This document shows, piece by piece, positions 8,182-16,963 of a stretch of 64,000 bases of DNA. The stretch covers positions 186,001 through 250,000 of the forward strand of contig NZ_VIGV01000003.1 of the NCBI RefSeq assembly GCF_007858445.1, given 5' to 3'. The stretch comes from Tsukamurella sputi. Its GTDB lineage: Bacteria > Actinomycetota > Actinomycetes > Mycobacteriales > Mycobacteriaceae. How positions within the stretch are numbered: position 1 is the first letter of the stretch; every line of letters starts with the position of its first letter. The position numbers and the translations under genes are program-made. The notes under the pieces were generated by a model, which made no database searches, was not told the origin of the DNA, and saw only the letters and a program-made list of their open reading frames with translations.

Positions 8182-9132
8182 CTGCCGCTGCGTGACGGCG
8201 TCGACCCGACGCGCCTGGTCGTCGCCGAGGAGGAGGCCGGGCGCACGCTCGGGGAGGTCCTCGAGGCCCGCTTCCCGGGCACCGCGGAGTACGTGGCGCG
8301 GGAGAGCGCGGCCGGGTGCGTCCTCGGCTCCGACGGCGCGCCGCTCGGCCCCGGATCCGTTCTCGCCGCCCGGCAGGCGGTGTGGATGTACCGCGAGCTG
8401 CCGGACGAGATCGACGTGCCCTTCCCGATGCCGATCCTGTTCGAGGACGAGCGGATCGTGGTCGTGGACAAGCCGCACTTCCTCGCGACCATGCCGCGCG
8501 GTGCGCGGGTCGTGCAGAGCGCTCTGGTGCGGCTGCGCCGGGAGCTCGACGAGCCGCTGCTCTCGCCCGCGCATCGGCTCGACCGGCTGACGGCTGGCGT
8601 GCTGCTGTTCACCCGGGATCCCGCGGTGCGCGGCCCCTACCAGCAGCTCTTCGCGACCGGTGCGGCCCGCAAGGAGTACGCCGCCCTGGCGCCGCTGCGC
8701 GCGGACCTCGTGCTGCCGACGGTCGTGGAGTCCCGGATCGAGAAGACGCCCGGCATCATGCGTGCCTACGAGGTGGACGGTCCGGTGAACGCGCGCTCGC
8801 ACATCGAGCTGGAGTCCGAGGTCCCGGACGGGCGAGGAGGCACCGTCGGGCGGTACCGGCTCCGCCCGGAGACGGGCAAGACGCACCAGCTCCGCCTGCA
8901 CATGTCCGGCCTCGGAGTGCCGATCCTGGGGGACCCGTTGTACCCGGAGCCACGGGAGTTCGTGGACGGCGACTTCTCCGTCCCGCTGCGCTTGCTCGCG
9001 CGCACGCTCGCGTTCACCGACCCGGTCGACGGGACCGAGCGCGAATACGTGAGCACGCGGGTCCTGGGCGGAGAATCAGCCGGAATCGGTTCCGCGATGC
9101 CGCAGGGCGATCCTCAGCCGGAAATCGGCTGA
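8182..9132 (+). CDS. RluA-family RNA pseudouridine synthase
   Basis: Isomerises uridine to pseudouridine in rRNA or tRNA. The catalytic motif is HRLDRLTAG, with the nucleophilic Asp. FEDERIVVVDKPHFLATMPRG is a typical RluA segment, and GKTHQLRLHMSGLGVPILGD is the conserved C-terminal block. The start is uncertain. In this frame there is no ATG, GTG or TTG between an ATG at 7996, deep inside the preceding gene, and a GTG at 8293 that would remove the conserved N-terminus (PLPLRDGVDPTRL). I place the start at a CTG at 8182, behind a GCGGGAG about 13 bp upstream. The exact rRNA target cannot be told. It converges on the amidase gene, with 8 bp between the two. Confidence 0.85.
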   Translation: MPLRDGVDPTRLVVAEEEAGRTLGEVLEARFPGTAEYVARESAAGCVLGSDGAPLGPGSVLAARQAVWMYRELPDEIDVPFPMPILFEDERIVVVDKPHFLATMPRGARVVQSALVRLRRELDEPLLSPAHRLDRLTAGVLLFTRDPAVRGPYQQLFATGAARKEYAALAPLRADLVLPTVVESRIEKTPGIMRAYEVDGPVNARSHIELESEVPDGRGGTVGRYRLRPETGKTHQLRLHMSGLGVPILGDPLYPEPREFVDGDFSVPLRLLARTLAFTDPVDGTEREYVSTRVLGGESAGIGSAMPQGDPQPEIG

Positions 9133-9140
9133 TTCGTCGG

Positions 9141-9974
9141 CTAGCGCGTCGTGCCGGAGCCGAGGTAGGCGGCGATCCCAGCGGCGATGGCGTCCGCGAG
9201 ACGCTGCTGGCCGTCGGCCGATTCGAGCACCTTGGCCTCCTCGGCGTCGCGCAGGTTACCGGCCTCGACCAGCACCGACGGCACCGTCGCCAGGTTCAGC
9301 CCGGCCAGGTCCGACCGCGGGTAGAGGCCGCCCGAGCCGATGTACGTGGCCGGCGTGAAGCCGCCCGCCACGAGCGCGTCCCGCACCTTCGCGGCGTACG
9401 CGGGGCTCGCGGTCTGCTGCGACGGGTTGAGCGGAGGCGAGGAAAGATTCACGTGAAACCCCCGGTTGCCGGGGGCGGAACCGTCGGCGTGGATGCTGAC
9501 GGCGGCGTCGGCACCCCACGTGTTCGCGGCCTCGGCGCGGGCGTCGATGCACGACGCGACCGAGGTGTCGTCGTTGCGGGAGAGCATCACCTGCGCGCCG
9601 GCCGCCGTGAGCGACTGGTAGAGCTTGTACGCCACCGCGTAGTTGAAGGTGTGCTCAGGCACGCCGTTCACGCTGGTGGTGCCGGTGGTCTGGCACGGCT
9701 TGGTGCCGCCGCGACCGGTGGGCACCTGCTTGTTGATCGATGCGTCGTTGGCGCCGTTGTGGCCGGGGTCGACGTAGATCTTCTTCCCGCTCAGCGCACC
9801 CGTCGCGAGCGGCGCCGCGTTGTTCACGAGGGCGGGCCCGGCGGGCGATAGGCTGGTGGGTGCGGCCGCGTTCCGCTGCTGTCCGGCGTCACCGATGGTG
9901 CAGCCGGAGAGGACGAGTGCGGGGATCGCGGTCGCGGCCACGAGGGCGGAACGGCGGTTCTTCACAGATCGCAC
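9141..9974 (-). CDS. N-acetylmuramoyl-L-alanine amidase, zinc-dependent, lipoprotein (Rv3717/Ami1-like)
   Basis: Cleaves the amide bond between muramic acid and the peptide stem in septal peptidoglycan. The GTG start at 9974 gives 277 residues; a second GTG at 9965 is equally possible. The N-terminus is a signal peptide with the lipobox VLSGC. The Amidase_3 fold shows the zinc-ligand segments VDPGHNG and PEHTFN (Glu/His) and the SIHADGSA motif, with the catalytic-side Glu in VLVEAGNL. It has no separate cell-wall-binding domain, like the mycobacterial enzyme in the same syntenic position. Confidence 0.9.
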   Translation of the reverse strand: MRSVKNRRSALVAATAIPALVLSGCTIGDAGQQRNAAAPTSLSPAGPALVNNAAPLATGALSGKKIYVDPGHNGANDASINKQVPTGRGGTKPCQTTGTTSVNGVPEHTFNYAVAYKLYQSLTAAGAQVMLSRNDDTSVASCIDARAEAANTWGADAAVSIHADGSAPGNRGFHVNLSSPPLNPSQQTASPAYAAKVRDALVAGGFTPATYIGSGGLYPRSDLAGLNLATVPSVLVEAGNLRDAEEAKVLESADGQQRLADAIAAGIAAYLGSGTTR

Positions 9975-10059
9975 TGTACCGCCCCAACCGGCACAGTGGT
10001 AACAGATGTAACACGAATCGGACATAGCGGGTCACCTGACCGGCGGAGGGAGACGGCAC

Positions 10060-10368
10060 ATGCAGCCCGGAGGCTCGATGGAAGACCTGATGGCGCAGGT
10101 CGGCGCGATGCAGCAGCAGCTCATGGCGGCCCAGCAGGAACTCGCGGTGACCACCGTCGAGGGGCAGGCCGGCGGCGGCCTGGTGAAGGTGACGGGCACC
10201 GGCGACGGCCAGGTGACGTCCGTGACCATCGACCCCAAGGTGGTCGACCCGCAGGACGTGGAGACGCTGCAGGACCTGGTGCTCGGTGCGCTGTCGGACC
10301 TCGCGAACAACACCGCGGCCGTCGCGCAGCAGAAGATGGGGCCGCTGGCGGGCGGCCTGCCCTTCTGA
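10060..10368 (+). CDS. ybaB: YbaB/EbfC family nucleoid-associated protein
   Basis: 102 residues starting at the ATG at 10060 behind GGAGGGAGAC. The fold is an N-terminal helix rich in Met and Gln followed by [20 protein letters not shown], the family hallmark. It is a DNA-binding dimer associated with recombination and nucleoid structure. It lies 10 bp upstream of recR, the near-universal partner, so the two form an operon. Confidence 0.95.
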   Translation: MQPGGSMEDLMAQVGAMQQQLMAAQQELAVTTVEGQAGGGLVKVTGTGDGQVTSVTIDPKVVDPQDVETLQDLVLGALSDLANNTAAVAQQKMGPLAGGLPF

Positions 10369-10378
10369 CGGTCGGCCC

Positions 10379-11026
10379 GTGTACGAAGGACCCGTTCAAG
10401 AGCTGATCGACGAGCTCGCGAAACTCCCGGGGGTGGGACCGCGCGGCGCGCAGCGCATCGCGTTCCACCTCCTCGGGGTGCAGCCGACCGACATCGATCG
10501 GCTCACCAATGCCCTCACCCGCGTGCGCAACGACGTGCGCTACTGCGAGGTGTGCGGCAACGTCTCCGCCGAACAGCGGTGCCGGATCTGCTCGGACCCG
10601 CGCCGCGACGCGTCCAAGATCTGCGTGGTGGAGGAGGCGAAGGACGTCCAGGCCGTCGAGCGCACCCGCGAGTACCGCGGGCTCTATCACGTCCTCGGCG
10701 GCGCGCTGAACCCCATCAAGAGCGTCGGACCCGACAAACTGCGGATCCGCGAACTGCTCGTCCGGCTCGGTACCTCGGTCGACGGGGTCGACGTCGACGA
10801 GGTGATCATCGCCACGGACCCGAACACCGAGGGCGAGGCCACTGCGGCCTTCCTGGTGCGCATGCTCAAGGACTTCCCGGGCCTCACGGTGACGCGCCCC
10901 GCGGCGGGTCTGCCGATGGGAGCCGAGCTCGAGTTCGCCGACGAGCTGACCCTCGGCCGCGCCATGAGCGGCCGGCGTTCGCTGTCCGAGCCGCCCCGCA
11001 TCCTCGAAGAGACGCCGCCGAGCTGA
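10379..11026 (+). CDS. recR: Recombination mediator protein RecR
   Basis: Works with RecO and RecF to load RecA at gapped DNA. 215 residues from the GTG at 10379. An N-terminal helix-hairpin-helix ([17 protein letters not shown]), a four-Cys zinc finger (CEVCGN...CRIC), a Toprim domain ([12 protein letters not shown]) and a C-terminal Walker-like segment are all present and in order. The length is usual for the family. It follows ybaB and is separated from the next gene by 3 bp. Confidence 0.97.
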   Translation: MYEGPVQELIDELAKLPGVGPRGAQRIAFHLLGVQPTDIDRLTNALTRVRNDVRYCEVCGNVSAEQRCRICSDPRRDASKICVVEEAKDVQAVERTREYRGLYHVLGGALNPIKSVGPDKLRIRELLVRLGTSVDGVDVDEVIIATDPNTEGEATAAFLVRMLKDFPGLTVTRPAAGLPMGAELEFADELTLGRAMSGRRSLSEPPRILEETPPS

Positions 11027-11029
11027 CCC

Positions 11030-11575
11030 GTGGACGCCGCAGAAGTGCTGGCCCGCTTGGGTGCGCCCGAGGGCATCGTCGCGGTCGACGGGCCGTCCGG
11101 GGCCGGGAAGTCCACCTACGCCCGACGCCTCGTCGACGATCTCCGGGCCGGCGGCACCCGCACGGCGCTGGTCCGGACAGACCACTACGCCACCTGGGAC
11201 GACCCGGTGTCGTGGTGGCCGCAGCTCGTCGCCGAGGTGATCGACCCGCTCGTTCGTGGGCGCAACGCCTTCTACCGCCCGGTGGTCTGGCGCGAGGGCG
11301 TCCCGTCGCCGGGCGAGGAGGTGCGCCTGCCGTGGGCGCCGCTGATCGTCATCGAGGGAGTCTCGAGTGCGCGCCGCTCCTTCGCCCACCGGCTCTCGCT
11401 GGCGCTGTGGCTGGACGGCGGCACCGAGCAGCAGCGGCTGGAGCGGGCGGTCGCGCGCGACGGTGAGGAGTCACGCGCCGAGCTCGGCCGGTGGCAGGAA
11501 TTCGAGCGCGGCTGGTTCGCGGTCGACGGTACGCGCGACCGCTGCACGGTGGTCGAGTCCGTGCTCGAGGCGTAG
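11030..11575 (+). CDS. P-loop nucleoside-kinase-like protein
   Basis: 181 residues from the GTG at 11030. Walker A is DGPSGAGKST (about residues 20-29), followed by VRTDHYATWDDP, which resembles the substrate-binding helix of uridine/pantothenate-kinase-type P-loop proteins. A lid-like basic segment (EQQRLERAVARDGEES) follows. It probably phosphorylates a small molecule, but the substrate cannot be read from the sequence. Translation is likely coupled to recR. Annotated relatives are often called uridine kinase without proof. Confidence 0.8.
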   Translation: MDAAEVLARLGAPEGIVAVDGPSGAGKSTYARRLVDDLRAGGTRTALVRTDHYATWDDPVSWWPQLVAEVIDPLVRGRNAFYRPVVWREGVPSPGEEVRLPWAPLIVIEGVSSARRSFAHRLSLALWLDGGTEQQRLERAVARDGEESRAELGRWQEFERGWFAVDGTRDRCTVVESVLEA

Positions 11576-11607
11576 AACCTGTCGGTGCCCTGTGGCATCG
11601 TCGGGCC

Positions 11608-12204
11608 ATGGACGCGCGCACCGGCGACGAGGCCCTCAAGGCGGACCTCCAGGACTACCTGGACCGTGCGCGGGATGCGCTGATCTGGAAACTCGAGGGC
11701 CTCGGTGAGTACGACCTGCGCCGTCCCCTCACACCGACGGGCACGAATCTTCTGGGCCTGGTCAAGCACTGTGCGATGGTCGATTCGGGCTATCTCGGCG
11801 GCTGCTTCGCCCGGCCCTTCACCCACCCGTACCTCCCGGATCCGGAGGCGCCGGACCACATCGCCGACGACGACCTGTGGGTGCGGGCCGACGAGCCGAC
11901 GGCGGCGATCGTCGACCTGTTCGCCCAGTCCCGGGCGCACGCCACCGCCACCCTCGCGGCACTCCCGCTCAGCGCCCTCGGGACGGTGCCGTGGTGGGGC
12001 GAGCGGGGCCGGGCGGTCACGCTGCACCGTCTCGCGATGCACACCTTCTTCGACCTCGACCGGCACGCCGGCCAGGCGGACATCGTCCGCGAACTGATCG
12101 ACGGTGCGGTGGGCCTGCAGCCGGGAAACACCAACCTCCCCGACGGCGTCGATCGCCCGGTGCATCGCGCGAAGATCGAAGCCGCCGCGCGGGCCGCGGA
12201 ATAG
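11608..12204 (+). CDS. DinB-family (DUF664) protein
   Basis: 198 residues from the ATG at 11608. It is a four-helix-bundle protein with the family pattern of metal-binding His residues: KHCAMVDSGYL near the second helix and HTFFDLDRHAGQADIVREL near the fourth. The family includes mycothiol-dependent transferases and detoxification enzymes, so a thiol-linked role is a reasonable guess in a mycothiol-producing actinobacterium. No substrate is indicated. It starts 32 bp after the kinase-like gene. Confidence 0.8.
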   Translation: MDARTGDEALKADLQDYLDRARDALIWKLEGLGEYDLRRPLTPTGTNLLGLVKHCAMVDSGYLGGCFARPFTHPYLPDPEAPDHIADDDLWVRADEPTAAIVDLFAQSRAHATATLAALPLSALGTVPWWGERGRAVTLHRLAMHTFFDLDRHAGQADIVRELIDGAVGLQPGNTNLPDGVDRPVHRAKIEAAARAAE

Positions 12205-12213
12205 GATCCGAGC

Positions 12214-12702
12214 ATGCGACTGCGCGACCGTCCCATCGTCGAGGTCTCCCGTGAACTCCCCTGCAGCCCGGAGGAGGCGTGGCACCTCGTCACCGACATC
12301 ACGCTCCCCACGCGGGCCGAGGGCGACCTGCAGCGCGCGGAGTGGCTCGACGGGGCCACGGGCGTCGAGGTCGGGGCCCGCTTCCGTGGATACAACGCGG
12401 ATCCCGAGATCGGCGAGTGGTGCACCGAGCCCGTCGTCGCCGAGGTCGAGCCCGGTCGGCGATGGGTGTGGAGCGTCGGCCCCGTCGATGATCCGCTGGC
12501 CACCTGGGGGTTCGAGGTCGAACCCACCGAGACGGGCGCGCGCGTCCGACAATGGGCGCGTGCGGGAACGGGGTCCTCGCCGCTGAGCGAGTACATCGCG
12601 CAGCACCCGGAGCAGGAGGCGCAGATCATCGACTTCCGCCTCGGCATCTGGCGCGACGGTATGCGCGCGAACCTCGATCTCCTGGCGCGGGAGACGAGCT
12701 GA
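12214..12702 (+). CDS. SRPBCC-family polyketide cyclase-like protein
   Basis: 162 residues. The sequence begins with the SRPBCC pattern (VEVSRELPCSPEEAWHLVTDI), continues with a conserved FRGYN block and ends in an amphipathic helix. It is a ligand-binding fold with no catalytic residue recognised. It begins 9 bp after the DinB gene and ends 1 bp before ogt, so it belongs to the same transcription unit. Confidence 0.8.
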   Translation: MRLRDRPIVEVSRELPCSPEEAWHLVTDITLPTRAEGDLQRAEWLDGATGVEVGARFRGYNADPEIGEWCTEPVVAEVEPGRRWVWSVGPVDDPLATWGFEVEPTETGARVRQWARAGTGSSPLSEYIAQHPEQEAQIIDFRLGIWRDGMRANLDLLARETS

Positions 12703-12703
12703 C

Positions 12704-13228
12704 GTGGCCGCCGGGTACACCCTCTTCGACACAGCCGTCGGGCGGTGCGGGATCGCCTGGGGCGCAGACGGTGCCGTGACCGCCGTCCGGCTGCCGGAGG
12801 AGTCCGACGAGGTGACCTCGCAGTACCTCGGCGAGGGTGCACAGGCCTCCGCACCACCGTCGGAGGTGGCCCGCGTCATCGCCGCCGTCGTCGATCTGGT
12901 CTCGGGCGCGAACCTCGATGACGATCTCGCCTGGGTGCCCCTGGACATGCACGGGCTCACGGACTTCCAGCGTGCGGTCTATGACGTCGCGCGCAGGATC
13001 CCGCCCGGCTCCACTCGTACCTACGGCGAGATCGCTACGGAAATAGGGCTTCCCGGCTCCGCCCGTGCTGTCGGCCGAGCGCTGGGGGAGAATCCGTACC
13101 CGCCCGTGGTGCCCTGCCATCGCGTCACCGCGGCGAACGGCCGCACCGGCGGTTTCTCCGCCGGCGGCGGTGTCACCACCAAGATGCGCCTGCTCGCCAC
13201 CGAGCAGGCCGTGCTCGGCCTCTGGTGA
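12704..13228 (+). CDS. ogt: Methylated-DNA--protein-cysteine S-methyltransferase
   Basis: Suicide repair enzyme that removes O6-alkyl groups from guanine. 174 residues from a GTG start. The active site is PCHRV with the acceptor Cys at about residue 138. The helix-turn-helix region (GSTRTYGEIATEIGLPGSARAVGRAL) with its arginine finger is intact. The N-terminal domain lacks the Cys-rich site of Ada. It follows the SRPBCC gene by 1 bp and converges on gatD. Confidence 0.95.
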   Translation: MAAGYTLFDTAVGRCGIAWGADGAVTAVRLPEESDEVTSQYLGEGAQASAPPSEVARVIAAVVDLVSGANLDDDLAWVPLDMHGLTDFQRAVYDVARRIPPGSTRTYGEIATEIGLPGSARAVGRALGENPYPPVVPCHRVTAANGRTGGFSAGGGVTTKMRLLATEQAVLGLW

Positions 13229-13255
13229 CTACCCCCACCGGCGCAGCGCCCGGAC

Positions 13256-13993
13256 CTACTTCCGCAGCCGCTCGCGGCGCAGCAGATCCACGTCCGGCAG
13301 ATCCAGCGGCTCGAGCGACCGTCCGGTCGCGCGGGCCAGGAGGTAGTCGGCCAGCTCGGGGTTCCGGGCGAGCGCCGGGCCGTGCATGTAGGTGCCGAGC
13401 ACGCTGCCCTGCACCACCCCGTCGACCGCCTCGCCGGCACCGTTGCCGGTTCCCCGGACCACACGCTGCAGCGGCCGGGCGTCGGGTCCGAGCGTCGATC
13501 CGCCCCGGTGGTTCTCGAAACCCGTGAGCGGCTGGGTGAGGCCGTCGATGAGCGGGCGTCCCTCGATCTCGCCGATCGATCGGGTCGCCTGCGGCGTCGT
13601 GGTGAGGTCGAACAGCGAGATGCCGTCGACCTTCTCGCCCTCGGAGGTCTCGTACCAGTGGCCGAAGACCTGGATCGCGGCGCAGATCGCCAGCACGGGG
13701 GCGCCCTTCGCGGCGGCCTCCTGCAGGCCCGGGTAGCGGGTCATGTGCCGGGTGGCCAGGCGCTGCGCGTTGTCCTCCGCGCCGCCGAGCGTGTAGACAT
13801 CGCACGATGCGGGCACGGGATCGGCCAGGGTGATCGGCAGGACCTCGGCGTCGATGCCGCGCAGCCGCGCGCGCTGGCGCAGCACCAGGGCGTTGCCGCC
13901 GTCGCCGTAGGTACCCATGACATCGGGCAGCACCAGGCCGATGACCAGAGTGGACTCGGTGATCCGGGCCTCGGATCCGGAGAAGTCGATCAT
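13256..13993 (-). CDS. gatD: Lipid II isoglutaminyl synthase, glutaminase subunit GatD
   Basis: 245 residues of the CobB/CobQ-like class I glutamine amidotransferase family. The catalytic Cys is in VLAICAAIQVFG (residue 104) and the His in TYMHGP (residue 204). Together with MurT it amidates the D-Glu of the lipid II stem peptide to D-iso-Gln. The ATG at 13993 overlaps the murT stop by 4 bp (ATGA), which confirms the start over an upstream in-frame ATG. The ATGA overlap implies stoichiometric expression of the two subunits. Confidence 0.95.
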   Translation of the reverse strand: MIDFSGSEARITESTLVIGLVLPDVMGTYGDGGNALVLRQRARLRGIDAEVLPITLADPVPASCDVYTLGGAEDNAQRLATRHMTRYPGLQEAAAKGAPVLAICAAIQVFGHWYETSEGEKVDGISLFDLTTTPQATRSIGEIEGRPLIDGLTQPLTGFENHRGGSTLGPDARPLQRVVRGTGNGAGEAVDGVVQGSVLGTYMHGPALARNPELADYLLARATGRSLEPLDLPDVDLLRRERLRK

Positions 13994-15231
13994 GCGCGCC
14001 GCCCTTCCAGAGCCGTGTTCAGGTCGCGGAACGCCGTGTAGTTGGCGAGCACCTCCACGCGTCCGGGCGGGCACGAGGCGATCGCCGCGACGGGATCGGC
14101 CACGAGTGAATGCTCGGCGCCCGCGTAGGTCAGCCGCACCGCGAGATCGGCGGCGCGTTCACCCGAGGCCACGACCTTGCCGTTCTCGAACCGCTCGAAC
14201 TGCACGTCCCACAGCCAGGAGAGGTCCTCGCCGTCGGGCACCTGCCCGTTGACGGCGATCACCAGCCCTTCGGCGGTGCCATCGATCATCGACATCGCCT
14301 CCTGCCAGCCGGCGGGGTTCTTCGCGAGCAGCATCCGGACGGTGTGCCCGCCGACGGTCACCGTCGAGTAGCGGCCCGCGACCTCGCCGACGGTGCCGAC
14401 GGCCTCGACTGCGGCGCGCGGGTCGGCGCCCATCGCGACCGCGGCGGCGACGGCCTGTGCGGCGTTGCCGCGGTTGGCCCGGCCGGGGAGCTTGAGGACC
14501 AGCGGCGCGACGAAGCCGTCGGGGCCGTGGATGTTCTCATCGTCGACCCACCAGTCGGGGGTGGGCCGGGAGAAGTCGGTTCCCGTCGAGTACCAGTGGT
14601 CGCCGTCGCGGACGATGGGTTCACCCGAGCGCGGGCAGGAGGTGGAGTCGCTGGTCCAACCGCTTCCGGCGGCCACCCATACGACCTTCTTCGCGTCGTA
14701 GGCGACGGACGTGACGAGGACGTCGTCGCAGTTCGCGATCACCGTGAGCTCGGGGTGCGCGTCGACCCCCGCGCGCAGGCGGCGCTCGATGGCGTTGATC
14801 TCGCCGACCCGGTCCAGCTGGTCGCGGGAGAGGTTGAGCAGCACGAGAGCCTCGGCCCCCGTCGCGTCGAGGACGTGCGGGACGTGCAGCTCGTCCACCT
14901 CGAGGGCGGCCAGCGAAGCGCGCTGGTGCGCGGTGAGCGCGGCGACGATGCCGGCGTCCATATTGGCCCCGTCGGCCTGCGTCGCCACGTCGCGTCCCGT
15001 CGTGGCGAGCGCAGCGGCCGTCATCCGCGTGGTGGTGGACTTGCCGTTGGTACCGGTCACGACCGCGGTGCGCTTACCCGCCGCGAGCCGGGCCATGAGG
15101 TTCGGCTCGATCTTGAGCGCGACCAGGCCGCCGATCATCGAGCCCTTGCCGCGTCCGGCGCGCTGCGACGCCCAGGCTGCGGATCGGGCGGCGAGCAGCG
15201 CCGCGCGGGCGCGGAGGGGGAGTCCGGGCAT
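13990..15231 (-). CDS. murT: Lipid II isoglutaminyl synthase, Mur-ligase-like subunit MurT
   Basis: 413 residues from the ATG at 15231; an ATG 30 bp upstream is possible. The Mur ligase ATP-binding motif VVTGTNGKSTTTR is at about residues 57-69, and the C-terminal DUF1727 domain ends at the GatD overlap. It activates the D-Glu carboxylate for amidation by GatD. In the central domain, where the staphylococcal and pneumococcal enzymes carry a four-Cys zinc ribbon, only one Cys is visible (TSCPRSGEP), and the second Cys pair is absent (STGTDFSRPTPDWW). It is divergent from the methyltransferase gene by 28 bp. Confidence 0.93.
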   Translation of the reverse strand: MPGLPLRARAALLAARSAAWASQRAGRGKGSMIGGLVALKIEPNLMARLAAGKRTAVVTGTNGKSTTTRMTAAALATTGRDVATQADGANMDAGIVAALTAHQRASLAALEVDELHVPHVLDATGAEALVLLNLSRDQLDRVGEINAIERRLRAGVDAHPELTVIANCDDVLVTSVAYDAKKVVWVAAGSGWTSDSTSCPRSGEPIVRDGDHWYSTGTDFSRPTPDWWVDDENIHGPDGFVAPLVLKLPGRANRGNAAQAVAAAVAMGADPRAAVEAVGTVGEVAGRYSTVTVGGHTVRMLLAKNPAGWQEAMSMIDGTAEGLVIAVNGQVPDGEDLSWLWDVQFERFENGKVVASGERAADLAVRLTYAGAEHSLVADPVAAIASCPPGRVEVLANYTAFRDLNTALEGRRA

Positions 15232-15259
15232 GCGGTCCAGAATAGGGCAAGCTGGATTC

Positions 15260-16012
15260 ATGGCTGAACTGCACGAGGACCGACGGCGGGCGCTCTCGTT
15301 CGGGGCGCTGGCCGAGGATTACGACCGGCTCCGGCCCCGCTACGCGGACGTCACGGTCGACGCGATCGCGGCGGGAGCGGGCAGCGCCGTCGACATCGGC
15401 GCGGGTACGGGGATCCTGTCGCGGCAGCTTCGGGACCGCGGCGTCGAGGTGCTGGCCGTGGAACCGGACGCCGCGATGGCGGAGGTCGCGCGGGCATCGG
15501 GAGTGCCGGCGGAGGTCGCGACCTTCGAGGAATGGGATGCCCGCGGCCGCACCTTCGACCTCGTCACCTTCGGGCAGTCCTGGCACTGGGTGGACGCCGA
15601 CACCGCGGTGCCGCGCCTGGCGGATCTCCTCAACCCGGGCGGCCGCGTCGTGCTGCTGTGGAACAAGCTGCGCCCGACGACCCCGTCGAACGACGCCCTC
15701 CGCGCCGCGAGCGAGGACTACGTCAACGTCGAGGCGGCGGGCGCGGGTACCGCGCACGACCAGATGTTCGCGATGGCGGAGCTGCGCGGTCGGTTCGAGG
15801 CCGCGGGCTTCACGGTGACCGAGCGGGAGGACGGCTGGACCGAGACGCAGGCGAAGGACCGCTGGCTCGACCTCGCCTTCACCTACTCGGGGCACTCAAC
15901 CCTGCCGGACGACCGCCGCGCCGCCCTGCGCGCCGCGCTCTCCGAGGTCATCGGTGACGGTGACGTCGAGCTCGCCGCCGGCACCATCGCCCTCGTCGCC
16001 CGGAAGCGCTGA
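15260..16012 (+). CDS. Class I SAM-dependent methyltransferase (substrate unknown)
   Basis: 250 residues from the ATG at 15260. Motif I is VDIGAGTGILSRQL (about residue 44), motif II is AVEPDAAM and the post-I region is FGQSWHWVD. It belongs to the Methyltransf_11/25-like small-molecule methyltransferases common in actinobacteria. Nothing here indicates the substrate. Its last 117 bases overlap, antisense, the 3' end of the EamA transporter gene. Confidence 0.85.
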   Translation: MAELHEDRRRALSFGALAEDYDRLRPRYADVTVDAIAAGAGSAVDIGAGTGILSRQLRDRGVEVLAVEPDAAMAEVARASGVPAEVATFEEWDARGRTFDLVTFGQSWHWVDADTAVPRLADLLNPGGRVVLLWNKLRPTTPSNDALRAASEDYVNVEAAGAGTAHDQMFAMAELRGRFEAAGFTVTEREDGWTETQAKDRWLDLAFTYSGHSTLPDDRRAALRAALSEVIGDGDVELAAGTIALVARKR

Positions 16013-16891
16013 CGCGGGCTTCCGGAGCATCCCCAGGAGGCAGCCGGCGATGACCGTGGCGGCCCCGGCCAGCGCGAGCGCCGACGGATGCTCGCCCAGG
16101 ACGATCGCACTCGCAGCGATCCCGACGACCGGCACCAGGAGCGTCGCGGGAGCCACCGTCGACGCCGGATAGCGGGCCATCAGCGCGCCCCACAGCCCGT
16201 ACCCGACGACGGTGCTGAGGATCGCGATGTACGCGACCCCGAGGAGAGCGAGGCGCCCGTCCGTGCCGTCGAGGCTGTGGGCCAGGGCCTTCCAGCCGAC
16301 GGTGGGACCCTCGACGACCGCGCTCAGGGCGAGCATGGGCAGGGGCGGGATCACCGACATCCACAGGGTGAACCGGAAGGGCTCCGACGGTGCCGCCAGG
16401 CGCTGCCCGATGTTGCCGAACGCCCAGCTCAGGCCGCCGAGCAGGGTCAAGACGACGCCCAGCACTCCGACACCGGCTGCGGCGTCCGCGCGGTCGGCGA
16501 TGATCAGAGCCATGCCCACGACGGCGATGCCGATCCCGGCGATCTGCCGCACGGCCAGCTTCTCGTGCAGCAGGACCGCACCGAGCAACACCGTGAACGG
16601 CGCCGAGGACTGCAGCACCAGCGATGCCAGGCCCGTCGGCATCCCGATGTGCATCGCGGTGAACAACAGCCCGAACTGGAAGGTCCCCGAGCCCAGGCCG
16701 TAGAGCACGAGCCACGTCACGGGGCCCTTCGGCGGGCGCACGAACAGCAGGACGGGGAGCGCGAGCACCAGGAAGCGCAGCGCGCCCAGGAACAGGGGCG
16801 GGAAGTAGTCGAGGCCGTAGCGGATGGCGAGGAAGTTCAGTCCCCACAGCACGACGACGAACAGGGCGACGAGGCGGTGGCGGGGACTCAT
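15896..16891 (-). CDS. EamA/DMT-family exporter
   Basis: 331 residues with ten predicted hydrophobic segments in two EamA repeats (about residues 6-135 and 145-290). The first begins LFVVVLWGLNFLAIRYGLDYFPP, typical of RhaT/YdcZ-type metabolite exporters. The C-terminal 40 residues after the last membrane segment are hydrophilic and are encoded opposite the end of the methyltransferase gene. It is divergent from a LysR-type regulator 72 bp away, a common regulator-exporter pair for amino acids or toxic metabolites. Substrate unknown. Confidence 0.87.
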   Translation of the reverse strand: MSPRHRLVALFVVVLWGLNFLAIRYGLDYFPPLFLGALRFLVLALPVLLFVRPPKGPVTWLVLYGLGSGTFQFGLLFTAMHIGMPTGLASLVLQSSAPFTVLLGAVLLHEKLAVRQIAGIGIAVVGMALIIADRADAAAGVGVLGVVLTLLGGLSWAFGNIGQRLAAPSEPFRFTLWMSVIPPLPMLALSAVVEGPTVGWKALAHSLDGTDGRLALLGVAYIAILSTVVGYGLWGALMARYPASTVAPATLLVPVVGIAASAIVLGEHPSALALAGAATVIAGCLLGMLRKPASALPGDEGDGAGGELDVTVTDDLGERGAQGGAAVVRQG

Positions 16892-16963
16892 GCCCTCCAC
16901 TGTTCCCACCGCGGACCGGAAGGACAATCGAATACTTCTTGACCGTCCATGTAGCTTGACTGA
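16892..16963. promoter_or_regulatory. Divergent promoter region of EamA exporter and LysR regulator
   Basis: The 72-bp gap is AT-richer than its surroundings. CTTCTTGACC, GTAGCTTGACTG and the palindrome TGGACGTCCA at the LysR start (about 16965-16974) are candidate promoter and operator elements. A LysR-type regulator would be expected to bind here and control both genes. Confidence 0.4.
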
